From contig JAHDBJ010000012.1 of assembly GCA_020630435.1 (NCBI GenBank), positions 1-64,000 on the forward strand: a stretch of 64,000 bases of DNA. Direction: 5' to 3'. Below, one piece after another: positions 37,785 through 45,283 of this stretch; the first letter of the stretch is position 1; every line of letters begins with the position of its first letter. The notes below the pieces were generated by a model. It was not told the origin of the DNA. It saw only the letters and a list, made by a program, of their open reading frames with translations, and made no database searches. This stretch comes from Saprospiraceae bacterium. Its GTDB lineage: Bacteria; Bacteroidota; Bacteroidia; Chitinophagales; Saprospiraceae. The position numbers were made by a program, and so were the translations under genes.

Positions 37785-38376
37785 TCCTAGAAATCCTGAT
37801 AAAAGAAAAATAAAGCAAACTGCTCAAATTTTAAATGATGGCGGACTAATCATTTACCCAACAGATACGATTTATGGATTAGGTTGTGATATTTTTAATC
37901 AAAAAGCCTACGAAAAAATCTGTCGTATAAAGGGACTCAAACCAGAAAAAGCAAACTTTTCATTTATTTGTAAAGATATTAGTGATATTGCAAATTATAC
38001 TCAGCCATTTACAAATGAAGTGTATAAACTAATGAAACGTACCCTTCCTGGGCCGTTTACTTATATTCTAAAAGCCAATAAAAATATTCCTAAAATGTTC
38101 AAAAATAAAAAAAGAACAGTAGGAATACGTATACCTGATAATGCGATAGCACAGGCCATCATTCAAGAGCTTGGTCGCCCGATTCTCTCAACCTCACTTA
38201 ATTTAGATGATGATATTTTAGAATATCATACCGATCCGTATGAAATACATGAAGCATTTGAAAAATTAGTTGATTTAGTTGTCGATGGTGGATATGGTAA
38301 AGATGAGCCATCTACAGTAGTCGATTGTACAGGAAATGAACCTGAAATCATAAGACAAGGAGCAGGAGAGGTTTAA
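37768..38376 (+). CDS. Sua5/YciO/YrdC-family protein (threonylcarbamoyl-AMP synthase type)
   Basis: 202 aa, single YrdC domain with no Sua5 C-terminal domain. Motifs: GGLIIYPTDTIYGLGCD, ICRIKGLKPEKANFSFIC, LPGPFTYILKA, VGIRIPDN, GRPILSTSLNL and STVVDCTG. The family makes threonylcarbamoyl-adenylate for tRNA t6A37; the lineage with KxAxFSF looks like YciO, whose role is less certain. It starts inside the preceding gene. The tandem 258-bp array begins 31 bp after its stop. Confidence 0.9.
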   Translation: MLFEINPRNPDKRKIKQTAQILNDGGLIIYPTDTIYGLGCDIFNQKAYEKICRIKGLKPEKANFSFICKDISDIANYTQPFTNEVYKLMKRTLPGPFTYILKANKNIPKMFKNKKRTVGIRIPDNAIAQAIIQELGRPILSTSLNLDDDILEYHTDPYEIHEAFEKLVDLVVDGGYGKDEPSTVVDCTGNEPEIIRQGAGEV

Positions 38377-38407
38377 GATTATTCACTGCTATTTTTTTGA
38401 GGATAAG

Positions 38408-38665
38408 GTTAAAAAGAAACAGGCAAACCTCTTGAGAAGAGGTTCACCCATTTTCACTATCATTAAACCTAAATTCTTTATTAAAATGTGCTTTTTATTT
38501 TGTCATATATTTTGTGTTTTAATGTTTAATTAATTCATACACTTATTAATATGTCTAAACACTCAAATCGTAACCACTATTTTTAATTTTTTTTAAAAAA
38601 AAGTAAATTTTTATATTTAAATGCGTTGATAGATTGAAAATCTATTGAAACTATATTAGAAAGCT
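38408..38665 (+). repeat. Array unit 1
   Basis: First copy. Hairpin at 38426-38444: aacctctt, loop gag, aagaggtt. This hairpin is 50 bp after the upstream operon's stop and could act as its terminator, although its T tract is weak (acccattttc). A second hairpin, atagatt/aatctat with loop gaa, lies at 38629-38645. Confidence 0.8.
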
Positions 38666-38923
38666 GTTAAAAAGAAACAGGCAAACCTCTTGAGAAGAGG
38701 TTCACCCATTTTCACTATCATTAAACCTAAATTCTTTATTAAAATGTGCTTTTTATTTTGTCATATATTTTGTGTTTTAATGTTTAATTAATTCATACAC
38801 TTATTAATATGTCTAAACACTCAAATCGTAACCACTATTTTTAATTTTTTTTAAAAAAAAGTAAATTTTTATATTTAAATGTGTCGATAGATTGAAAATC
38901 TATTGAAACTATATTAGAAAGTT
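38666..38923 (+). repeat. Array unit 2
   Basis: Second copy, differing from unit 1 at about 3 positions (near 38879, 38882 and the second-last base). The hairpins are at 38684-38702 and 38887-38903. Confidence 0.8.
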
Positions 38924-39154
38924 GTTAAAAAGAAATAGGCAAACCTCTTCGGAAGAGGCTTACCTATTTTCACTATCATTAAACCTAACTCTTATTTCAA
39001 AATTTACTTTTTATCTTATTGTATGTTTTAATATTTAATTAGCTCATACATCTATTAATATACTTAACAGAGAAAAGGTAACCATTATTTTTAATTTTTT
39101 TTGAAAATAATTATGAATCCATTTTATTTTGCGACTATTTGAAGACATATTAAT
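38924..39154 (+). repeat. Array unit 3 (diverged)
   Basis: Third copy, truncated by the modA ATG. The hairpin at 38944-38958 keeps stem cctctt/aagagg, but the loop changes from gag to cgg, and flanks taggca.../...ccta can pair to extend the structure. Blocks such as ttttcactatcattaaacctaa and accattatttttaattttttt are kept; the second hairpin is lost. Being adjacent to modA, it may include its 5-prime UTR. Confidence 0.7.
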
Positions 39155-39922
39155 ATGTACTATTCTTTACGTATATTTCTTTTTATACTTCTTATTTTTA
39201 AGTTGAATACTTGTAGCAATATTCAAAATACTAATATAATTAACATTGCGGTAGCATCTAATATGCAATTTGCAATAAAAGCAATTGCAGAACGCTTTTC
39301 TGAAAAAACAGGGGCTAAATGTCATCTCATTATAAGTTCTTCGGGTAAATTGACAGCGCAAATCAAGAGTGGGGCGCCTTATGATATTTTTATAGCTGCT
39401 AATATGAAATACCCCAATGAAATTGCGACTCATGAATTGAGTATCTTCCCTCCCAAAGGATATGCTTACGGTCAACTGGTACTTTGGACGACTAAAGAAA
39501 ATCTTATCCCTTCAATCCATGTTTTAAATACCAATAGCGTCCAACATATTGCTATGGCAAATCCAAAAACAGCTCCTTATGGTGCAGCTACAATAGATTT
39601 TTTGAAGCAGTTCCAGTTATTAGATACCTTAAACCACAAATTTGTTTATGGAGAAAGCATCTCGCAAGTCAATCAGTTTATTCTTTCACAAGCCGCTGAA
39701 ATAGGCTTTACGGCTAAATCTGTAGTATTAGCATCACATTTAAAACAAAAAGGGAATTGGCTAGAAGTAGAACAAAAATATTATCCTAAAATTGAACAAG
39801 GAGTAGTGCTTATTCGTCAAAAACGTGTCAAAAAAGAAGCAGAAAAGTTCTATCATTTTCTTTTCTCTAAAGAAGCACAACAAATCCTAAAAGATTTCGG
39901 ATATTCGCTAGTAGAATCCTAA
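39155..39922 (+). CDS. modA: Molybdate-type ABC transporter substrate-binding lipoprotein
   Basis: 255 aa. The N-terminus has a hydrophobic segment ending LNTC, consistent with a lipoprotein. ModA features: NIAVASNMQFAIKAIAERF, LIISSSGKLTAQIKSGAPYDIFIAANMKYP with Ser ligands for the oxyanion, and a later AAEIGFTAKS. It binds molybdate (or tungstate) in the periplasm. First gene of modABC, and its leader is the third unit of the tandem array. Confidence 0.88.
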   Translation: MYYSLRIFLFILLIFKLNTCSNIQNTNIINIAVASNMQFAIKAIAERFSEKTGAKCHLIISSSGKLTAQIKSGAPYDIFIAANMKYPNEIATHELSIFPPKGYAYGQLVLWTTKENLIPSIHVLNTNSVQHIAMANPKTAPYGAATIDFLKQFQLLDTLNHKFVYGESISQVNQFILSQAAEIGFTAKSVVLASHLKQKGNWLEVEQKYYPKIEQGVVLIRQKRVKKEAEKFYHFLFSKEAQQILKDFGYSLVES

Positions 39923-39929
39923 AACTACT

Positions 39930-40601
39930 ATGAATTGGACTCCAATTATATTGACTTTTCAATTGGCAATAGTTACAACAATCATTCTTTTGATTATAGC
40001 CATTCCTTTGGCATATTGGTTGGCAAATTCTAGATCACGATGGAAACCTATAATTGAAACGCTGGTCAGTATGCCCCTAGTACTGCCTCCTACAGTATTG
40101 GGATTTTATTTCCTACTTGTATTTAGTCCAAATAGTGGTTTGGGGTATTGGCTCAACGAGTATTTTAATATTAAACTTGTCTTTTCTTTTGCAGGGCTTG
40201 TTTTGGCTTCGGTTATATACAGTTTGCCTTTTATGGTTCAACCTATACAATCAGGACTTTCAAACCTCTCACCATCATTAACCGAAGCGGCTTACCTTAT
40301 GGGAAAATCCAAATGGACGACACTTGCTAAGGTTCAATTGCCCAATATTCGAACTTCAATACTTACAGGTATTGTACTGGCTTTTGCACATACTATTGGA
40401 GAATTTGGTGTAGTGTTAATGATAGGAGGAAGCATCCCTGGAGAGACTAGAGTAGCTTCTATTGCTATCTATGATGAGGTAGAAGCCCTAAATTATACAT
40501 CGGCTCATTTTTATTCTTTTGTACTCTTCCTTATTACATTTTGTATTTTACTATTAGTGTATCTTGTAAATGGTGGTTTTATAAATCGTTTTTGGAGATG
40601 A
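39930..40601 (+). CDS. modB: Molybdate ABC transporter permease
   Basis: 223 aa, five or six membrane helices. The permease EAA loop is EAAYLMGKSKWTTLAKVQLPNIRTSILTG, followed by FAHTIGEFGVVLMIGGSIPG, a ModB signature. It starts 7 bp after modA and its stop overlaps the modC start in ATGA. Confidence 0.93.
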   Translation: MNWTPIILTFQLAIVTTIILLIIAIPLAYWLANSRSRWKPIIETLVSMPLVLPPTVLGFYFLLVFSPNSGLGYWLNEYFNIKLVFSFAGLVLASVIYSLPFMVQPIQSGLSNLSPSLTEAAYLMGKSKWTTLAKVQLPNIRTSILTGIVLAFAHTIGEFGVVLMIGGSIPGETRVASIAIYDEVEALNYTSAHFYSFVLFLITFCILLLVYLVNGGFINRFWR

Positions 40602-41476
40602 TTGAAATGAATTTTAATAAAAGGTTACAAGCTGCTTCAGGGCGTATGGATTTGAAAATGACTATCAAGGTTCAAGAACATACATTTACAACGCTATATG
40701 GTAGGTCAGGAGCTGGTAAAACCTCAACGCTTCGAATTCTTGCAGGTTTAATGACACCAGAAAAAGGTCTTATTATCGTTAATGATAAGATTTGGCTAGA
40801 TACCAAACGAAAAATCAACCTTCCTCCACAACAAAGAAATATCGGATTTGTATTTCAAGACTATGCACTATTCCCTAATATGACAGTCCTAGAAAATCTC
40901 CAGTTTGCAGCTTCTCCTTCTCAAGGAAAAAAACAGCTTGATGATTTAATAGAAATGATGGAATTGGGTACATTACAAGACCAAAAACCACAACAATTGT
41001 CAGGCGGACAGCAACAGCGTGTTGCTTTGGCTAGGGCTATTGTCCAAAAGCCTAGAATATTACTTCTTGACGAACCACTAGCAGCACTAGATCATGGAGT
41101 TCGGCATAAATTACAACAATACCTACTAGAAATACATCAAGAGTATAAATTAACTACACTGTTAATTAGCCATGATATCGGGGAGATTTTCAAACTCTCT
41201 CATAATGTAATTGTTTTAAATAATGGCGAAATTATTAAGTATGGCACACCAAAAGAAGTATTTGTTGAAGAAGAAGAAGAAATGTTTTATTTGAGTGGTG
41301 AAGTTATAAATATTGATTATCATTCAGATGTGATTCAACTTTCAGTTCTGATCCAGCAAAAACATTTTAAAAAAATAACCTTTCCAAAAGACCATCCACT
41401 AAAGTTGAAAATAGGAGATAAAATTATGATAAGCTCCAAGATTTCCAATCCCATTATTCATAAAATTGACTATTAG
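40598..41476 (+). CDS. modC: Molybdate ABC transporter ATP-binding protein
   Basis: 292 aa from the ATG at 40598, which overlaps the modB stop by 4 nt; the longer frame starting upstream runs inside modB and is unlikely. Walker A is GRSGAGKTST, signature LSGGQQQRVALARA, Walker B RILLLDEPLAALD, and the switch His is in LLISHDIGE. A short C-terminal beta domain (TOBE/Mop-like, about 225-292) resembles the oxyanion-binding regulatory domain of ModC. Confidence 0.93.
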   Translation: MIEMNFNKRLQAASGRMDLKMTIKVQEHTFTTLYGRSGAGKTSTLRILAGLMTPEKGLIIVNDKIWLDTKRKINLPPQQRNIGFVFQDYALFPNMTVLENLQFAASPSQGKKQLDDLIEMMELGTLQDQKPQQLSGGQQQRVALARAIVQKPRILLLDEPLAALDHGVRHKLQQYLLEIHQEYKLTTLLISHDIGEIFKLSHNVIVLNNGEIIKYGTPKEVFVEEEEEMFYLSGEVINIDYHSDVIQLSVLIQQKHFKKITFPKDHPLKLKIGDKIMISSKISNPIIHKIDY

Positions 41477-41597
41477 TAATCAATTGATTGTTAAAGATTC
41501 TTAATACCTTCATAGGTTAGTTAATAATTAGTTAAAAAAACTAGTACTAACTGAAATAGTAAAGTATTATTGTTTTACAAAACAAAAACAAATCATT

Positions 41598-42110
41598 ATG
41601 CCTACAAGATTTTTACTTTTATTTTTTTCTACATTACTATTAATGCAATGTAAAAATTCTCCATCCCAAAAATCTGCTGCTTCACAGGATGAAGTAGCAT
41701 TGCCTAAAAGTTTGCAAAGTATTTATTTAAATAATGGAGCTATTTTTAGAGGAATTGAATTTGGTCAACGTAAAGCGGCTGTAAAATCGGCAGAAAAGGC
41801 AGCACTCCGTAAAAGTAGTTCAAGTGCTTTAGAATATACAGTTGATATTGATGATGAGAGTTTTGCGGATATAACTTATAACTTTACATCAGGTAAAGTT
41901 TCAAAAATCCAATTAGATTTTTACTCTAAAAATCGAAGTACTACTAGAAATACCTATAACGACATTGTAAAATATTGTGATCAAAAATATAAAAAGCGGA
42001 AGAGCTTATGGGATGGTCACTATAATGATACTGATTTTACAATCTTTACCAAACAACTTTCCAAAAGCGGAGGACAGTATGGATTCTATGTCGTTTGGGA
42101 AGAATTATAA
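41598..42110 (+). CDS. Hypothetical lipoprotein
   Basis: 170 aa with signal peptide and lipobox LMQC (Cys18). The mature part has a Gln/Ser-rich linker and a beta-rich region with GIEFGQRKAAVKSAEK near residue 52. It looks like a single small globular domain. Function unknown. It may be cotranscribed with the following coiled-coil gene (34 bp gap). Confidence 0.65.
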   Translation: MPTRFLLLFFSTLLLMQCKNSPSQKSAASQDEVALPKSLQSIYLNNGAIFRGIEFGQRKAAVKSAEKAALRKSSSSALEYTVDIDDESFADITYNFTSGKVSKIQLDFYSKNRSTTRNTYNDIVKYCDQKYKKRKSLWDGHYNDTDFTIFTKQLSKSGGQYGFYVVWEEL

Positions 42111-42144
42111 TGATATTAAAAATCCACTTTAAAATTTTATAAAA

Positions 42145-42789
42145 ATGAAAAAACTACAACTAATAAGTTGCCTTTGTTTGCTATTTTTTCTTTTTATAGC
42201 TCCTGAAACAATAGCACAGCCAGAGCATGTTATTCAAGCAAAAAAAGAAAGAGAAGCTGAAAAAAAAGAAAGAGAACGGGAACGAGAAGCTGAAAAAAAA
42301 GAGCGAGAGCGTGAACGGGAAGACTTGAAAAAAGAAAGAGAAGAAGAAAGAGAGGAATTGAAAAAAGAAAGAGAACGAGAGCGTGAAGAAGCTCGTAAAG
42401 AACGGGAAGCTGAAAAAAAAGAAGCTGAAGAAGAAAGAGAAAGAGCAAAAGCAGAGGCAGAAGCCGAGCGTGAAGCGGAAAAAGCCGAAGCTGAAGCAGA
42501 AAGAGAACGTGAAAAAGCCGAAGCCGAAGCTGAACGAGAAGCCGAAAAAGCCGAAGCAGAGGCAGAACGAGCTGAAGAGGAAGCAGAACGAGAGCGAGAA
42601 AAGGCAGAGGAAGAGGCTGAACGGGAAGCGGAAAAAGCGGAAGAAGAAGCCGAACGTGCTTTAGAGGAAGCAGAAAGAGAACGTGAAAAAGCAGAAGAAG
42701 AACGTGAACGGGAAGCCGAAAAAAGAGAACGGGAAAGAGAGCGTGAAAAAGAAAAGCGAGAGCGTGAAAAAGAGAAAGATGACGATTAG
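42145..42789 (+). CDS. Exported protein made of one long charged alpha-helix (E/R/K/A repeats)
   Basis: 214 aa. A signal peptide (1-25, ending TIAQ) precedes about 180 residues composed almost only of Glu, Arg, Lys and Ala, with units such as EREAEKAEAEAER repeating many times, and a short DDD end. There is no globular domain and no hydrophobic heptad core, so this is more like a stable single alpha-helix (ER/K motif) than a classical coiled coil. Such helices act as rigid spacers or tethers. It is predicted to be extracytoplasmic. Frame choice is fixed by the signal peptide; the alternative frames are shadows. A strong terminator follows. Confidence 0.8.
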   Translation: MKKLQLISCLCLLFFLFIAPETIAQPEHVIQAKKEREAEKKEREREREAEKKEREREREDLKKEREEEREELKKEREREREEARKEREAEKKEAEEERERAKAEAEAEREAEKAEAEAEREREKAEAEAEREAEKAEAEAERAEEEAEREREKAEEEAEREAEKAEEEAERALEEAEREREKAEEEREREAEKREREREREKEKREREKEKDDD

Positions 42790-42812
42790 TCCTTTTTTGA
42801 AAAAATAAGATT

Positions 42813-42848
42813 AAAGGTGTAGTTTTTTTAAAAAATTACACCTTTTTG
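42813..42848 (+). terminator. Terminator of the helical-repeat gene
   Basis: The 9-bp stem aaaggtgta (42813-42821) / tacaccttt (42837-42845) is extended inward by A/T pairs and followed by tttg. It lies 24 bp past the stop. Confidence 0.8.
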
Positions 42849-42877
42849 TTTTTAACAAAATATTAATACCTAAAATA

Positions 42878-42909
42878 TTGACAATCTTTTATTTAAGGTT
42901 GTATATTTG
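42878..42909 (+). promoter_or_regulatory. Promoter for the secreted 268-aa protein
   Basis: TTG (42878-42880), a 21-bp spacer and TATATTTG (42902-42909), 61 nt before the ATG at 42971. Confidence 0.6.
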
Positions 42910-42970
42910 AATTGTATAAATTGCGTTACTAAACCCTTTTTAATTAAAATCACTTCGATAAATTACGAAT

Positions 42971-43777
42971 ATGAAAAAGTTATTTTTTGTTGTTTTGGCA
43001 TTCTTTTTTTCTGTTTTTACTTTTGCTAATAATGAAGCTCCTTTTAGAACCCAAACCCAAGGAGGATGGGGGCAGAATCCTAGTGGAGAAAATACGGGAT
43101 TTTATCTACATCAAAATTTTGAAGAAGCGTTTCCTAGAGGTGTTGTTATTGGTTCGGGACTTACACTTACCTTTACAAGTGCTAGTGCGATTACTAAATA
43201 TTTGCCAGGAGGAGGACGTCCTAAAGCATTGACAGCCTCAGCGACTGATCCAATGAAAGCTCATAGTGTTTTGGCTTCACAATTATTAGCAGCTACCTTA
43301 TCTGTTGAGTTTGATAAATATGATTCAGATTTTAGTTCTTCGAGTGCTTTACTTGAAAATCAGTTTATTGCGAAAGGAATATTTAAAGGGATGACAGTAA
43401 AAGAATTCCTATCTATTGCTAATCTAGCTTTAGGCTCTGAAAAATATGAGGCTAAATATAAATTGAGTGAAATTGCTGATGCTCTAGCAAAATTAAATCA
43501 AAGTTTTGTTGATGGTAAAAGAAATACAGGATTTATTTCGGTTAAACATAAAGAAAATCCTAGCGATGATGAGACAGAAGATGATGGAGAATACGAAGAA
43601 CAGCAAGATAAAAACAAGGGGATGAAGAAGAGCCAAAATAATAAAAAGAAGCGTGGAAATAATCAGAAAGCGAAAACAAGAACAAGCATTGTAACTCCAA
43701 AAGAATTGAAATCTAGAGCTAAAAAAAATAAAAAAACATTAGAAACCAATCGTGTAGATTTACCTAGTTTAAGATGA
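42971..43777 (+). CDS. Secreted protein with conserved N-terminal domain and basic tail
   Basis: 268 aa. Signal peptide 1-19. Residues 25-120 (RTQTQGGWGQNPSGENTGFY, FPRGVVIGSGLTLTFTSASAITKYLPGGG, VLASQLLAATLSVEFD) are a module that recurs, as I recall, in large secreted Bacteroidota proteins. The last 90 residues are acidic (DDETEDDGEYEE), then strongly basic (KKSQNNKKKRGNNQKAK). There is no clear T9SS signal, so final location is uncertain. Own promoter and terminator. Confidence 0.7.
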   Translation: MKKLFFVVLAFFFSVFTFANNEAPFRTQTQGGWGQNPSGENTGFYLHQNFEEAFPRGVVIGSGLTLTFTSASAITKYLPGGGRPKALTASATDPMKAHSVLASQLLAATLSVEFDKYDSDFSSSSALLENQFIAKGIFKGMTVKEFLSIANLALGSEKYEAKYKLSEIADALAKLNQSFVDGKRNTGFISVKHKENPSDDETEDDGEYEEQQDKNKGMKKSQNNKKKRGNNQKAKTRTSIVTPKELKSRAKKNKKTLETNRVDLPSLR

Positions 43778-43800
43778 CATTAGGCTAGAAATAAAAAATA

Positions 43801-43830
43801 GAGGCTGTATCAAAAGGAACAGCCTCTTTT
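43801..43830 (+). terminator. Terminator of the secreted 268-aa protein gene
   Basis: The 8-bp GC-rich stem gaggctgt (43801-43808) / acagcctc (43819-43826) is followed by tttt; 24 bp past the stop, before a convergent gene. Confidence 0.8.
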
Positions 43831-43898
43831 CGCTTTATAGCCTGACTTTGAGGGAATGGGTCATGTTTTTTGTTCAGCCTATGTCCCGTAATTATAGT

Positions 43899-45101
43899 CT
43901 AATTTTTAAACTTATACCCTTTTTGTTTTGCTTGCTTTTTGACAGTAGAAATAATAGATTCATCAAGGTTATCTGCTGCCGTTTCCTTTAATTTTTCTTT
44001 TTCAGTTTTGATATAGCCTTTCCGTTGTTTACTTAGTGTATGGATTTTATCTTTAATAGCTTTTCGTTCTTGTAATTTTTGTTCTACCAATGCTTCTATT
44101 TCTGCTTCGGATTTGCCTTTATAGGTTTCGGGTAATTTCGATTTTTTCTGGATTACTTTTTTATCTTTTTTATAAGCATCTACAAAATCCCACTTACTGT
44201 TTTTATAGTTTTTTGAACTTTTAAATACAGCTCTATCTACTTTATTGGCTTTGCTATATTTATCGGCATTACTATCTTGTAAAATCTGATTAGAACGGTA
44301 TTTTGCGCCATCATTTCCATAAGGAATATACGTATTATTAAGTTGATCGTTAAGTGTTGAAATTTCGTCATCATAAGGGGTATCTATATACCGTGTTGCT
44401 CGATTATGATCGATACTCGTATAATTCCCCCCAGCTAGATCAGCACCGTCTTTCCAAAAAGTATTGATGCCTGCCGATCTGGAACCACAATATATTGTAT
44501 TAACAATAACATCGCTGTTTTTGGCTTGTTTACAAGCTAAGGTATATGAAGTACTCCCTTGATTAAAGTTTTCGTTTCCTGCAATATATATCAATTTCAA
44601 ATCTTCTGTTTTAGCACTCCATTCAAGCTCGTGTAATGAAGTAACAATTACTTGACCACAATATTCATCTCCTCCATTTGTACTCAAATTAAATAACCTG
44701 TCGGAAACCAAATCCATATCATTAGTAAACGGCGTAACCTGACGAATAAAACCACTGCGTTTACTTAGGCCATCATTGCCGTATTCATACAAGGCAATTT
44801 CTAAATTTGGTGTTTCATTTTTGTGCTCGGCTTCATTTAGTTCATTTACAATTTTCCATAATTGGGATTTTGCTTGCTCTATCAAACCGTCCATAGAGTT
44901 ACTAGTATCTAGGAGCAAAGCGATTTGAATAGCATTGCCCTCTTCTGGTGTTGGAGTAGGAGAGGGACTAGACGTAAAAAATCCAAACCCACTAAACAAC
45001 CAGTGTCTAAAGCTATTAGCTGCACTTAACTGGTAACTGTAGCTGAAGAGAAGTGCTAAAATAAAGGTGATGGTTACAAATAATGCTCTTGTATTTTTCA
45101 T
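43899..45101 (-). CDS. Secreted or membrane-anchored VWA-domain protein
   Basis: 400 aa. An N-terminal membrane segment or signal (about 8-27), a Pro/Thr linker (SPSPTPTPEE) and a VWA domain (about 55-250) with the metal-site motif DTSNSM. The rest of the domain includes LEIALYEYGND, NGGDEYCGQVI and NTIYCGS. The C-terminal third (270-400) is Lys-rich and helical (QKLQERKAIKDKIHTLSKQRKGY). It resembles VWA proteins that bind partner surface proteins. Partner unknown. Confidence 0.8.
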   Translation of the reverse strand: MKNTRALFVTITFILALLFSYSYQLSAANSFRHWLFSGFGFFTSSPSPTPTPEEGNAIQIALLLDTSNSMDGLIEQAKSQLWKIVNELNEAEHKNETPNLEIALYEYGNDGLSKRSGFIRQVTPFTNDMDLVSDRLFNLSTNGGDEYCGQVIVTSLHELEWSAKTEDLKLIYIAGNENFNQGSTSYTLACKQAKNSDVIVNTIYCGSRSAGINTFWKDGADLAGGNYTSIDHNRATRYIDTPYDDEISTLNDQLNNTYIPYGNDGAKYRSNQILQDSNADKYSKANKVDRAVFKSSKNYKNSKWDFVDAYKKDKKVIQKKSKLPETYKGKSEAEIEALVEQKLQERKAIKDKIHTLSKQRKGYIKTEKEKLKETAADNLDESIISTVKKQAKQKGYKFKN

Positions 45102-45268
45102 GAATAGGGAATTTTTGTGTGAATAATTGCTTCAAATTTCCGAGTAAAAAAGTTTTAAATAAAGTCGAAATACAGGAGTGATAGGCTTGAGTTTATAAGT
45201 TGGCATATTGACTTTGTAAACTAGGAGAAATTGAAGTTTAAGCTAAAAAAGAAGTCAAAAAAGTATCT

Positions 45269-45276
45269 TATATTTG
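45269..45276 (+). promoter_or_regulatory. Promoter -7 box for the LytS/LytTR pair
   Basis: TATATTTG ends only 7 nt before the ATG at 45284. If used, transcription would start at or near the start codon, so the mRNA would be nearly leaderless. Confidence 0.45.
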
Positions 45277-45283
45277 TTTTATC

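Larger units (their letters stand above)
38377..39154. repeat. Non-coding tandem array, three 258-bp units upstream of modA
   Basis: After 31 bp, a sequence of period 258 bp starts at 38408: unit 1 38408-38665, unit 2 38666-38923, unit 3 38924-39154 (diverged, ending at the modA ATG). Units 1 and 2 differ at 3 bases by my count. No frame is open for more than about 15 codons in these units. Each unit opens with a hairpin of about 8 bp (stem cctctt/aagagg) and contains two conserved T-rich blocks. Functions considered: repeated small RNA, terminator or attenuator duplication, or a DNA binding array. None is shown. Confidence 0.85.

Noticed and set aside
38408-39154. CRISPR array or Moco riboswitch
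   Set aside because: The unit is 258 bp with no spacer pattern and no Cas genes. The Moco riboswitch consensus could not be recognised; proximity to modA alone is not enough, so I report the array as unexplained.
40541-40597. 19-residue N-terminal extension of modC
   Set aside because: It lies inside modB in another frame; the ATGA overlap start at 40598 is the usual coupling and fits the family N-terminus.
42230-42664. Leu-rich minus-strand frame and Lys-rich plus-strand frame in the charged-helix gene
   Set aside because: Both are shadows of the purine-rich repeat; only the frame with the signal peptide has a coherent start and end.
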